From Paenibacillus_T sp033239625 (GTDB lineage Bacteria; Bacillota; Bacilli; Paenibacillales; Paenibacillaceae): a stretch of 64,000 nt of DNA. A model generated the notes under the pieces. The model ran no database searches. It was not told the origin of the DNA and saw only the letters and a program-made list of their open reading frames with translations. Made by a program: the position numbers and the translations under genes. The DNA is taken from contig NZ_BTCK01000002.1 in NCBI RefSeq assembly GCF_033239625.1, positions 186,001 to 250,000 on the forward strand, read 5' to 3'. Shown piece by piece: positions 17,463-26,454 of this stretch (positions within the stretch are counted from its first letter, which is position 1; every line of letters starts with the position of its first letter).

Positions 17463-18761
17463 GTGAAATATATCTTAAAGGTCATACTTTTAGTCTTGCT
17501 CATTTGCCTCTCTGGCTGCTCATCAACTAGCAGCACTGCAGAGCAGACGCTCGATGAAACAGAGAAGCAGACGCTGACGATTGAACTGTTGTCCATAAAT
17601 GCCTCTGCGGGTAACGGCCATCATTTGCTGGGGCAGAAGATTAAGCGTTGGGCTGAGGCACACCCGAATGTAAGCGTAACGATTCGATGGAAGATGAATG
17701 ATTTTGACAGAATCCCCAAACCCTCCTGGGAACGAATGGAAGTGCCGTCTGCTCTGTACAAGGACGCTGCGGATGTGCCGGATATCGTAGAGTTGGTTCC
17801 GAATCAAATGCGAGATTTATATAACTTGGGAAAGATCGAGCCCCTGAATATAAAAGAATCTGCGCTAGACGATTTCGTTATTACGTCAAGCGACGGCCAT
17901 GTGCTTGGTGTGAAGAGCAAGATCAATCCGATGGTTGTCTATTATAATCAGGAAGTGTTTCATCAGCTGGGGCTTGAATCGCCTACGAAGCTATGGGATG
18001 CAGCACAGCTGGGCGATGCTGTTACGAGACTCAAATCCGCTGGTTATGACGTATACATTCCGGTTTCTCCTTATACTTTGGAGTGGGCGGTCAGCCTGTT
18101 CGGGGGACGTATGATTGCTGCTGATGGGGCAACCTTCACCGGCTATTTGGATAGTGATGATGCCGTCAAGGGAGCCCAGTGGTTGGCTAACTTCGACACG
18201 AATATGGATCGAGAATGGAAGGGGGAAACGCTCGCCCCTATGCCTTATGATTTGTTGGATGGCAAATATGCTCTGGCCGTAGAGTATGCCTATGGCTTCA
18301 ATGCCGGCGCCACGGATAGCTATGAAGCTATCGTACAGGCGAATGGGCAGATAGGGGTTGCTGCCCTCCCTGCAGGAACGAATGGAATCAATCCTGCTCT
18401 AGTGTCCGGCCTCTCGATTACTTCCAAGTCCACTCACCAAGCATTGGCGATGCAGCTGCTGCGAGATTTGACATCGGATAAGGAATCGCTGTATTCCGAT
18501 ATTGCTATGCATACGATGGAAGCAAACGAGGACAAGCTGGATGAACCGGCTGATGAAGAGAGGAAAGCTCTTATCCTTGACGAAACCAAGCGCTCTGTTC
18601 CAGCTACCTTGTATATGCATGAATTCAATGCGGCAGTGTCCTTCACTTTGATTTGGGGTGGGAATCCCAGCCCATTGAAGGATATTCGGAACCATCTGCC
18701 AATTCGTGATGCGTTGAAGCGATACGCGAGTCAGATGGAAGAGTCGCGAGGCACCTCTTAA
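17463..18761 (+). CDS. SBP-like lipoprotein, array member F
   Basis: 432-residue lipoprotein. GTG 17463 is preferred over GTG 17454 because AAAGGG is then eight bases upstream and the lipobox Cys falls at residue 19, as in its paralogues. Signatures present: PDIVELVPNQMRDL, GHVLGVKSKINPMVVYYN, VYIPVSPYTLEWA, GGRMIAADG, GKYALAVEYAYGF, INPALVSGLS and SVPATLYMHE. Member G begins within 25 bases of its end, so F and G are probably one transcript. Confidence 0.85.
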   Translation: MKYILKVILLVLLICLSGCSSTSSTAEQTLDETEKQTLTIELLSINASAGNGHHLLGQKIKRWAEAHPNVSVTIRWKMNDFDRIPKPSWERMEVPSALYKDAADVPDIVELVPNQMRDLYNLGKIEPLNIKESALDDFVITSSDGHVLGVKSKINPMVVYYNQEVFHQLGLESPTKLWDAAQLGDAVTRLKSAGYDVYIPVSPYTLEWAVSLFGGRMIAADGATFTGYLDSDDAVKGAQWLANFDTNMDREWKGETLAPMPYDLLDGKYALAVEYAYGFNAGATDSYEAIVQANGQIGVAALPAGTNGINPALVSGLSITSKSTHQALAMQLLRDLTSDKESLYSDIAMHTMEANEDKLDEPADEERKALILDETKRSVPATLYMHEFNAAVSFTLIWGGNPSPLKDIRNHLPIRDALKRYASQMEESRGTS

Positions 18762-18785
18762 TTGTGCAATAGGGAGATTGATCTG

Positions 18786-20174
18786 ATGGAAATAAAGAAT
18801 TCTAACGATCCGCCTGATCGAGTTCATCCTCGTGTCGGTTTGTTGAGAATAACGGTGCTCGGCATGCTTGTGTCGATGCTCGTTCTACTATCTGGTTGCA
18901 GAATGGCGGCATCGGATAGAGAAGCAGGTGGTTACGTCGATGAAAATGCCGCAGATGAATCCTTAACGGTCCAACTTGTTGCGGCGAATGGCGCCATGTA
19001 CGGCATCGAGCATCATCGTATGGCTCAGCGCATCCAGGGATTCCGCCAACTGTTTCCGAATACCGACATTACGATCCGCTGGGTGCAAGACTATAACATC
19101 ATGGATGCGAGCCATCAATCCAAGAGGACGAGTTGGATCCGGAGCGATACGCCGACCGATCTATTTACAGCTGCGAAGGACGTTCCGGATATAGTCGAGC
19201 TTGTGCCGAACCAGATGAAGGAGTTATATCGGCTTGACAGAATCGAAGCTTTGAATTTGAATCGAACAGCTGTTAAAGACGATGTAATCGCTTCTAATGA
19301 CGGTTATGTCTTAGGTGTGAAGAGCAAAATCAATCCGATGATTGTTTACTATAATAAGTTGGTTTTCCAGGGGCTTGGACTAGAAACGCCAAGTGAAGAA
19401 TGGGACCTGGATAAGCTGAACGATACGATCGTTAGACTGAAGGCGGCGGGAGAGACGGTCTATATACCGCTTAACCCGTATACGTTGGAATGGGCGGCAA
19501 GCTTGAAGGGCGGACGAATTGCAGCGGCGGATGGGATTACATACAGCGGCTATTTGGATAGTGATGAGACGGTGCAAGGTGTAGAGTGGCTCGCTAGTGT
19601 CGGAACGAAATATCGAGAGAAAATCGTGGCGAACATTATTCCGCCGGCGATGCCCTTTGATTTGCTGGATGGAGAGATTGCTCTTGCCGTCGATTACGCG
19701 GTAGTGAGCGATCCGAATAATTACGAGGAGATCTCGCAGCGTGACGACAGGTTCGGAATCGTCGGACTGCCTTTAGGTACGACCGGCATCAATCCAGCGC
19801 AGGTATCCGGATTATCGATACCCTCCCAGTCGAAGCACAAAGAGATGGCAATGAAGCTGCTGAACTTTCTGCTGCAGGATACGGACGCTCTGTATTCGGA
19901 TATCGCCGACTATACGCTGCAGGCTAACATGAAACCATTCTCAGTACCCGTCAGTCAGGAGAGGAAGGCACTCATCCTTAGAGCGATGAAGCGATCCGTA
20001 CCGGCTATCCTCTATATGCATGAGGAAGCATTCCCGATGACTTATTTCTCACAGTGGCATAGTCCGAAGCCTCTAGCAGACATCCATAACGGCCAGCCGA
20101 TTCGCGAGGCGCTGCATCGGTATGCGATGGAGCTGGAGGGGGAATGGAAAGCAGTTGGAGCCGAGACGAAATAG
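18786..20174 (+). CDS. SBP-like lipoprotein, array member G
   Basis: 462-residue lipoprotein. ATG 18786 follows AGGGAG, which gives a long charged N-region before the hydrophobic stretch and lipobox LSGC at Cys38. A TTG at 18843 would put the Cys at 19 but has no ribosome site. Array signatures are all present (PDIVELVPNQMKEL, GYVLGVKSKINPMIVYYN, VYIPLNPYTLEWA, GEIALAVDYAVV, INPAQVSGLS, SVPAILYMHE). It is the last intact member before the FtsX-type permease gene and immediately precedes a relic tail. Confidence 0.84.
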   Translation: MEIKNSNDPPDRVHPRVGLLRITVLGMLVSMLVLLSGCRMAASDREAGGYVDENAADESLTVQLVAANGAMYGIEHHRMAQRIQGFRQLFPNTDITIRWVQDYNIMDASHQSKRTSWIRSDTPTDLFTAAKDVPDIVELVPNQMKELYRLDRIEALNLNRTAVKDDVIASNDGYVLGVKSKINPMIVYYNKLVFQGLGLETPSEEWDLDKLNDTIVRLKAAGETVYIPLNPYTLEWAASLKGGRIAAADGITYSGYLDSDETVQGVEWLASVGTKYREKIVANIIPPAMPFDLLDGEIALAVDYAVVSDPNNYEEISQRDDRFGIVGLPLGTTGINPAQVSGLSIPSQSKHKEMAMKLLNFLLQDTDALYSDIADYTLQANMKPFSVPVSQERKALILRAMKRSVPAILYMHEEAFPMTYFSQWHSPKPLADIHNGQPIREALHRYAMELEGEWKAVGAETK

Positions 20175-20201
20175 TTGGGGCAGTGCCGCATCGATTCGTA
20201 A

Positions 20202-20288
20202 TCGGATCCCGAACCGCTGCAAGCGATAAGAGAAGGCAACAAAGTGGAAGAGGCGTTAAAGCGGTATAGCGGTGATCTAGAGGGGTGA
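20202..20288 (+). pseudogene. Relic C-terminal tail of an SBP-like gene
   Basis: In the frame ending at TGA 20286-20288 the translation reads DPEPLQAIREGNKVEEALKR then YSGDLEG. This matches the array ending (PLADIHNGQPIREALHRYAMELEG in member G, split here only for comparison). A stop (TAA 20199-20201) lies directly upstream in frame and no start is present. It is the third relic tail in the array. Confidence 0.65.
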
Positions 20289-20313
20289 ATTAGGAATCCG
20301 ATAGCAGCATTAA

Positions 20314-20342
20314 CTAGCATATGACAGGTTTTAACTAAATGG
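20314..20342 (+). promoter_or_regulatory. Repeated upstream motif, copy 5
   Basis: CTAGCATATGACAGGTTTT, about 50-75 bases upstream of the FtsX-type permease gene at 20391. Its presence links the permease to the same regulation as the lipoprotein array. Confidence 0.42.
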
Positions 20343-20390
20343 ATTTAACAGTATTTTATAGTTATATATGGGTGTATACGAGGTGAACCG

Positions 20391-23252
20391 ATGGGCTTGT
20401 TGACGATGATTGCACGCAAAATGGCTCGAAACAAATGGCTTCAGCTGAATTTATGGTTTGGATTAACGATATGCGTGGCGCTGTTCTGCTCCATGCCGTT
20501 GTATTCGAATGCGATTTCACAGCGAACCTTTGTCCGAGAGCTGCAAGAGGTGCAGAGCCAGAAGTCGGTCTATCCAGGGATGGTCGAAATCAGCACGACG
20601 GTGTCTTCGCATGCGATGGATGAGGCGACGAAGCGGAAGATTGCGGAGGCCGAGGCGTTCGTTAAGACGATTCCGCAGCAGATGGGCATTGAGGCAAGAT
20701 CGTTCTATGAACAGAAGTTTACGCAGAAAATGAGAATATATGGCGTGACCGCAACAGACGAGGAGAAGCGTTGGCAGAATACGATCGGCGGCTTCAGGTC
20801 GCTTACCGACATGAAGAAGCGAGTCCGCCTGATCGACGGCCGGATGCCGTCCGATCGGCAGGATGGCATTATTGAAGCGCTCGTCACGCAGCCCTTCCTG
20901 TTCGAGCTGAAGCGAGGGATGGGCGACGAGCTCGTCGTGGAATCGATGTCGGATAAGCGTCAGCGTTTCCGCGTCATTCCGGTCGGCATTATGGAGACGG
21001 ACCCGAAGGCGGATCCGTTTTTGCCTTTTCGCACCGATGAGGTCGTTGACGGCTTCATGATTCCCGAGCAGCAGTTCGACCGCGAATTCACGCAAGGCGG
21101 CAAGGCGACGATCATGAATATCGAGTGGCGTTATGCGATGAATTTCGAACAGCTGACGCTTGAAGCGGTCGACCGATTCGTTGCGGCGGATCATGCGGTA
21201 CGGCGTTATTTTCAAACGGGGATAGGCGTTGCAGAAGTGAACATTCCGGTGACCGATACGGTCGCCTCGTACCAGGGCAAGCAGCAGAAGCTGGAGATTA
21301 TGATGCTGTCGCTCTACGCGCCGGTTATGTTGATGCTTGCCTTCTACCTGTACATGGCTGCGAATCTGATCATTGAACGACAGAAGACGGAGATTTCCGT
21401 CCTTCGCAGCCGCGGCGCCAGCCGATCGCAAATTATGCTCGTCTACACGCTGGAGGGTCTCCTGCTCGGAGCAAGCGCGCTTGCTCTCGGCCCGCTGATC
21501 GGCATTATGATTACGAAGCTGTTAGGTGCTTCGAACGGTTTTCTATCCTTCGTTCAGCGGTCGGCGCTGGAGGTCAGTCTCGGCAGCGGTGCCTACAGGA
21601 TTGCGGCTTCCGCCGTAGGCGCAGCGATCCTGCTCATTCTGATTCCGGCTTTGCTGGCGTCGAGAGCGACCATCGTCGACCACAAACGGCAAATGGCGCG
21701 AATGACCCGAATGTCCGTCTGGCACAAGACAGGACTGGATATCATCTTCGTTGGCTTCGCGATCTACCTGTTGCATACGTTCAACAAGCAGCAGGAGGAT
21801 CTGAAGAAGCTGGCGCTCGATTCGAGCAGCTTCCAGATCGATCCGATGTTGTTCCTGATGCCTGCGGTATTCGCGCTCGGGGCGGGGCTTCTCGTCCTGC
21901 GAGTCTATCCGTGGTTCGTTCGACTGATTTATGTGGCGGGGCGTAGATGGTGGTCGCCTGCGCTGTATCATTCGCTCGTGGTGATCAGTCGCTCGTCAGG
22001 ACAATATCTTACGATCAAAGTGTTTCTAATCATGACCGTAGCGACAGGATTGTTCAGCGCTAACGCGGCGCGAACGATCAATGATAATATGGAGAGCAAA
22101 ATCCGTTACGCTTCCGGTGCGGATGTCGTGCTTATGACCGAGTGGAACAATGACTCGGAAGGGGTTGTCGCACAACACTCCGGCGCTGCAATGGTCGGGG
22201 CGAAGCGAATTCAATATGCCGAGCCTCCCTATCAGCTGGTTCAGGGGCTTGCTGGCGTGGAGTCGACCGCGAGGGTATTCCGCAGAGATGACGCGATATT
22301 CTTCGAGCGCAAGAGCGGCAAGGGCGGGGATGCAACGGTAATAGGCATCGACACAAAGGAGTTCGGCCAGACGGCATGGATGAAGGATGGATTGCTGCAT
22401 TCGCACATCAATAATTATTTGAATCTGATTTCCCCTAATCCGCAGGCTGTGCTTGTGTCCCGATCGATTGCCGATGAGAGCGGGGTGAAGCCGGGCGATG
22501 CGATCCGCTTATTCTGGAACGGTCTGCCTCAGGCGCAGTTCACCGTATATGGCATTATTGATTATTGGCCGTCCTGGAATCCGCTGCCTAGCGGATTCGC
22601 TACGGACAATAACGGCAAACCGAAGATGCCGCATCTGGTCGTCGGTCATCTGAGCACCATCCAGAAGCGGCTTGCGACGGAGCCGTATGAAGTATGGATG
22701 AAGTTGAAGGATGGGACTGCGAGCGAGCAAATCTACAGTCAGCTGGAGAAGCGGGGAGTTCCTGTCAAGAGTCTAAGCGATACGGAACAGAAGCTTGTCC
22801 AATCGATGAATGATCCGTTCCGGCTCGCGATCAACGGGGTCATGACGCTCGGCTTCGTGATCTCGATGCTGATCTGTTTCCTGGGTTTCCTGCTGTTCTG
22901 GGTGTTGACGTTGTCTGGACGGACGCTGCAATATGGGGTGCTGCGTGCGATGGGCATTCCTTTCGCGCAGATTACCGGGATGTTAGTGAGCGAACAAGTC
23001 CTAACCTCAGGCGCAGCGATCGTGATCGGGGTGTTGATTGGCAATCTGACAAGCGATTTATATGTGCCGCTATTCGAAATGTCGTTCTCGACTGCGACGC
23101 AGGTTCCGCCGTTCCAGATTGTGCGAACGACTGGAGATTATTTGCACTTATACGCCATCATCGGCTCCATGATGCTGATCGGTCTGTACATCCTCGTCAG
23201 CCGCTTGTCCCGTATGCGGATTGCTCAAGCGTTAAAGCTGGGCGAGGAGTAG
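20391..23252 (+). CDS. FtsX/MacB-type ABC permease, orphan copy
   Basis: 953-residue membrane protein of the type VII (mechanotransmission) ABC permease class. The start is ATG 20391 after GAGGTG. A membrane segment lies near residues 18-38 and a large extracytoplasmic domain runs to about 300. A cluster of segments follows (about 305-325, 355-375, 400-425, 450-470, 485-510), then a second extracytoplasmic region, and three C-terminal segments (about 815-845, 865-890, 925-945). It is highly similar along its length to the permease at 39472, including the block VVISRSSGQYLTIKVFLIM near residue 540. No ATPase or membrane-fusion gene adjoins it. Partners may be supplied by the cluster at 37653-43248. 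It is terminated at 23328. Confidence 0.88.
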   Translation: MGLLTMIARKMARNKWLQLNLWFGLTICVALFCSMPLYSNAISQRTFVRELQEVQSQKSVYPGMVEISTTVSSHAMDEATKRKIAEAEAFVKTIPQQMGIEARSFYEQKFTQKMRIYGVTATDEEKRWQNTIGGFRSLTDMKKRVRLIDGRMPSDRQDGIIEALVTQPFLFELKRGMGDELVVESMSDKRQRFRVIPVGIMETDPKADPFLPFRTDEVVDGFMIPEQQFDREFTQGGKATIMNIEWRYAMNFEQLTLEAVDRFVAADHAVRRYFQTGIGVAEVNIPVTDTVASYQGKQQKLEIMMLSLYAPVMLMLAFYLYMAANLIIERQKTEISVLRSRGASRSQIMLVYTLEGLLLGASALALGPLIGIMITKLLGASNGFLSFVQRSALEVSLGSGAYRIAASAVGAAILLILIPALLASRATIVDHKRQMARMTRMSVWHKTGLDIIFVGFAIYLLHTFNKQQEDLKKLALDSSSFQIDPMLFLMPAVFALGAGLLVLRVYPWFVRLIYVAGRRWWSPALYHSLVVISRSSGQYLTIKVFLIMTVATGLFSANAARTINDNMESKIRYASGADVVLMTEWNNDSEGVVAQHSGAAMVGAKRIQYAEPPYQLVQGLAGVESTARVFRRDDAIFFERKSGKGGDATVIGIDTKEFGQTAWMKDGLLHSHINNYLNLISPNPQAVLVSRSIADESGVKPGDAIRLFWNGLPQAQFTVYGIIDYWPSWNPLPSGFATDNNGKPKMPHLVVGHLSTIQKRLATEPYEVWMKLKDGTASEQIYSQLEKRGVPVKSLSDTEQKLVQSMNDPFRLAINGVMTLGFVISMLICFLGFLLFWVLTLSGRTLQYGVLRAMGIPFAQITGMLVSEQVLTSGAAIVIGVLIGNLTSDLYVPLFEMSFSTATQVPPFQIVRTTGDYLHLYAIIGSMMLIGLYILVSRLSRMRIAQALKLGEE

Positions 23253-23327
23253 TTCCGACAAGAGTGACCGACAAGGCAAGCGGCAGCACAACAATGCTGG
23301 GTAAATGCTGGTGCGCTGAACGAGAGA

Positions 23328-23358
23328 AGCTCGATTCCATTATGGAATCGGGCTTTTT
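23328..23358 (+). terminator. Rho-independent terminator (recurrent sequence, copy 3)
   Basis: Stem AGCTCGATTCC against GGAATCGGGCT (one wobble pair), loop ATTAT, then TTTTT. It differs at only two positions from the terminators at 9576 and 12907. Confidence 0.85.
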
Positions 23359-23519
23359 AAGTTATTTTTCGAAAGTGCTATAATTTTTAGGGTAGACAGC
23401 CATATATCATTGGGTTGAAGGGGTGTTGCTTTCAGCGTTACACTCTTTTTATAATGGATAAAAACGTGTTTTTATACGCGTTTTCAATCTTTCACATCGA
23501 ACCACCAATTCGCGCACAA

Positions 23520-23559
23520 CAAATAACGAGCGCTCTCGGTTGCGGCTGAGAGCGCTCGT
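23520..23559 (-). terminator. Hairpin ending the GH8 gene
   Basis: A perfect 12-base-pair stem (ACGAGCGCTCTC, 23526-23537 with 23548-23559). On the minus strand a modest T-rich run (TTATTTGTT) follows. It lies about 30 bases beyond the GH8 stop codon. Confidence 0.7.
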
Positions 23560-23588
23560 CGTATCAGATGTGAAACTTATGGGAAACT

Positions 23589-24731
23589 TTAGTAAATACG
23601 ATAATTGCCGCTCAGTGCCAGCAGGGTGAAGAAGTACAGGCAGTTGTCGTAATAGCGGCGTTCTCCGGAACGCAGCGGCGTGTCCCAGAACAAACGCACG
23701 AAGTGTTCGGCGTCTGGGCCATTCGCAGCGAGCGATGCGGCGGCGTTCGTTGCCAGCAAGCCGATCGGATGGAGCGAAAGCTCTTCGAATGGCGTGCCGT
23801 CGATCTGATAGCGGCGGTAATCCGCAACGTCAATATTACGGAAGAAGCGCTGCAACCGGTTCGATTGTCCGACCTGCCATTCGTCTCGGCGGAACCATTC
23901 CCAGTCGATGGCGATGTTCGCAGCGGTGCGGTAAGCATCGCTGAAGAAGTGACGGAAGTCGCCGTGCCGCTGCACGGGAGCCGGCGTTCCATCATAGTTC
24001 GCATACTCCGGCGACAGTCCTGTCTCTGGGTGACAAGCTGTGTGCAGATAAGCGCGGCTTGCAGCCGCTGCTTCTTGCCAGAACGGACGGTCTTGCTCAT
24101 CGGCATACAGGGCGAACAGCTCATAGAAGTGAGGCAAGTGATACGAAGGATCGCTGAACGGCGACTCCGGAATGAACTTGATCAGCTTCGTAGACGCATC
24201 CCACATCGGGTCGCCTTCGCCTTGCTCGCCTTGATGCAGACAGGCACGCAGAATGATGCGAGCTTGATTCGCGTAGTCGAACGGCGCGGGCCCGTCTCCC
24301 CAGCGGTTCGATGCGAACAGCAGCGCCATCGCATAGAACTCTTCGCCATCCGGAGCTGGACCTTGCGAGAGCCTGGTTCCATCTGGCTTGCAATGCCAAG
24401 CGAAGTAATCTTTATATCGGCCTTCCGTATGCTGCATGTAGGTTTTGGAAAACTTCCATAGACGGTCGAATACGTCCTTCTTATTCATCTGGACTGCCAT
24501 CATCATGCCGTAGGACATGCCTTCGGTGCGGACGTCGAGATTGCCCGTATCGAGCATATAGCCCATATCGTCACCGAGCGGGTAATAGATGCGGACATCT
24601 TCAGCTCCGTCGAATAAATCAGACCAAGTCTGCTCGATTCTAGCGTTGATCTGCTGTTCGGTGTAACCGATTTCCTGGAACAGATTGCGATATTGGCCGG
24701 TGTAATAGGCGCCGGAAGCGATCATTTCCAT
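23589..24731 (-). CDS. GH8 reducing-end xylose-releasing exo-oligoxylanase (Rex-like)
   Basis: 380-residue glycoside hydrolase family 8 enzyme without a signal peptide, hence cytoplasmic. It should cut single xylose units from the reducing end of imported xylo-oligosaccharides. The layout follows Bacillus halodurans Rex closely. The general acid is Glu70 (VRTEGMSYG), the expected base is Asp265 (FFSDAYR; Asp263 in Rex), and the reducing-end-selecting His is His321 (LHPIG; His319 in Rex). These correspondences rest on recalled family knowledge. GGAGG precedes the ATG at 24731. The gene is divergent from the response regulator at 24876, and together with the GH43 at 8577 it gives an intracellular route from oligosaccharide to xylose. 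Confidence 0.9.
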   Translation of the reverse strand: MEMIASGAYYTGQYRNLFQEIGYTEQQINARIEQTWSDLFDGAEDVRIYYPLGDDMGYMLDTGNLDVRTEGMSYGMMMAVQMNKKDVFDRLWKFSKTYMQHTEGRYKDYFAWHCKPDGTRLSQGPAPDGEEFYAMALLFASNRWGDGPAPFDYANQARIILRACLHQGEQGEGDPMWDASTKLIKFIPESPFSDPSYHLPHFYELFALYADEQDRPFWQEAAAASRAYLHTACHPETGLSPEYANYDGTPAPVQRHGDFRHFFSDAYRTAANIAIDWEWFRRDEWQVGQSNRLQRFFRNIDVADYRRYQIDGTPFEELSLHPIGLLATNAAASLAANGPDAEHFVRLFWDTPLRSGERRYYDNCLYFFTLLALSGNYRIY

Positions 24732-24875
24732 TGGTTAATCCTCCATGTAAGATGAATATGAGTTTGCCTTCATCATAACACAGTAATTATTGAACAAATT
24801 GTAGTTTCTTCCCTACAAACTATAGCAATCTGCCGGGCAAGCGGGTAGAGACACCATTCAAGCGAGGTGCTGCAG

Positions 24876-26444
24876 ATGTTTACCGCCATCATTGTCGACG
24901 ACGAGTTATTCGTTCGCAAAGGTTTGATCGGATTAATGGATTGGGAAGCTAGCGGCTTTCAAATTATTGGAGAAGCTGATGATGGAGAAGACGCGCTCGC
25001 TCTAATTAAGGAGAAGAATCCGGATCTGGTCATTACCGATATTCGGATGCCGATATTAGATGGAATCGGACTCATTCAGGCTGCTGCGAACGAACAGCTG
25101 AGCTCTTCGTTCATTATTATTAGCGGTTACCATGATTTCAGCTATGCGCAGCAGGCGATGCGGCATGGCGTTATGGACTATGTGGTGAAGCCGATCGATG
25201 AGGATGAGCTGAAGGACGCGCTCGCCAGAATCCGTGAAAAGCTGTCCATCAAGAAGGCGCAGGAGGAGCAGGTCAACAAACATCGGGAAGAGCGGCAGAT
25301 GGAACTCCTTATTCGTGGTGAACTTAAGGAGACTGATTTGACACTGTGGAATTCGATGTGGCCTGACGCTCGGAGCTTCACCTATGTGCTGTTTGAAATC
25401 AATGATGTGCTTCCGTGGAACGGTAACGTCATGCCGATGAACGATATGGTTCACAATGGTATACGTGCGGCTATTCAAGACGCTGCTCGTTCCAGCGTTG
25501 AGACTATGCTGTACAGCCATCGCCAAAGCTATGGCGCCATTATTCCGAACGTCGATCTGACGATACATGGCGGCAGCATGCGTCGAATGCTCGAATGTGT
25601 GCTGCACCGGCTTCGCGAGCGGTTCCAGTTGACGTGGCGCATATTTGCAGGTAAGCCGGTTAATGATTTGATGCAGCTGAAGCAGTCGTATATGACGGCG
25701 AAGGAAGCGATGCAGTTCAAGCTCATGAAGGCCGACGAACCGATTATTCTGTTCGCTGACGTCGAGGGACAAAGCCTTTACTATAAATATCCGGACGACG
25801 AGATTTACCGGCAGTTGACCGAGGCTGTTGAGGAGAATAATCTTGCATCGATGCAGCAATCGATTGCGCGGCTGTTCGCGACCTTCCAGGAGCAGGCTTT
25901 CTCGCCGGAAGCGATCAAATCGGCAATCGTGCAATGCGTGCTCAATCTTGTGAAGTCGATTCGCGGTCTGGACGGAGACGAGAAGGATCTTCAAAGTTTG
26001 GAGTCCGTCATGAATTGGCATGATTACAGCATTACGATGAATGAGCTAAGGCGGTTGTTCGAATTGTTCGTTATTGAAGCCGCTGCATTATTCAGCAAGC
26101 TCTACGGTGCCTCCGGCAAGGGCAGTATTCAGAAGATCAAGAGCTATGTAGATCGCAACTTCCATCAGAACTTGAGCTTAAAGAGCATATCCGCGCAGTT
26201 TTACATGAATTCGGCTTACCTCGGACAGCTGTTCAAGAAGAGCTTCGGCGTCTACTTCAATGATTATTTGCACCAGCTTCGCATCGCAGAGGCCAAGAAG
26301 CTGCTCCGTCAGAAGGAGCTTCGCATCTATGAGATCGCCGAGCGGGTCGGCTTCAATAATGCGGATTACTTCGTGACCCAATTCGAGAAGCTGGAGAAGG
26401 TGACGCCGTCCGAATATCGCAATCGAATGAACAACCAAGGCTAG
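24876..26444 (+). CDS. YesN-type AraC response regulator
   Basis: 522-residue regulator with an N-terminal receiver (acidic pair Asp8-Asp9, phospho-acceptor Asp55 in ITDIRMP, Lys in DYVVKPID), a central linker region, and a C-terminal AraC double helix-turn-helix at about 420-520. ATG 24876 follows GAGGTG; a GTG nine bases upstream is also in frame. The kinase gene begins ten bases after its stop, so this is a two-component operon. It probably activates genes for uptake or breakdown of a plant polysaccharide; the adjacent GH8 gene is divergent and a candidate target. Confidence 0.93.
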   Translation: MFTAIIVDDELFVRKGLIGLMDWEASGFQIIGEADDGEDALALIKEKNPDLVITDIRMPILDGIGLIQAAANEQLSSSFIIISGYHDFSYAQQAMRHGVMDYVVKPIDEDELKDALARIREKLSIKKAQEEQVNKHREERQMELLIRGELKETDLTLWNSMWPDARSFTYVLFEINDVLPWNGNVMPMNDMVHNGIRAAIQDAARSSVETMLYSHRQSYGAIIPNVDLTIHGGSMRRMLECVLHRLRERFQLTWRIFAGKPVNDLMQLKQSYMTAKEAMQFKLMKADEPIILFADVEGQSLYYKYPDDEIYRQLTEAVEENNLASMQQSIARLFATFQEQAFSPEAIKSAIVQCVLNLVKSIRGLDGDEKDLQSLESVMNWHDYSITMNELRRLFELFVIEAAALFSKLYGASGKGSIQKIKSYVDRNFHQNLSLKSISAQFYMNSAYLGQLFKKSFGVYFNDYLHQLRIAEAKKLLRQKELRIYEIAERVGFNNADYFVTQFEKLEKVTPSEYRNRMNNQG

Positions 26445-26454
26445 GAGACTTCTC

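Larger units (their letters stand above)
23253..23588. other. Gene-free stretch between permease and GH8 genes
   Basis: No reading frame of interest. It holds the permease terminator (23328-23358), an A/T-rich central part (about 23360-23520) with no feature I can name, and the hairpin ending the minus-strand GH8 gene (23520-23559). Confidence 0.6.

Noticed and set aside
20517..21431. 304-residue minus-strand frame inside the FtsX-type permease
   Set aside because: His/Arg/Leu-rich shadow of a strongly conserved coding frame.
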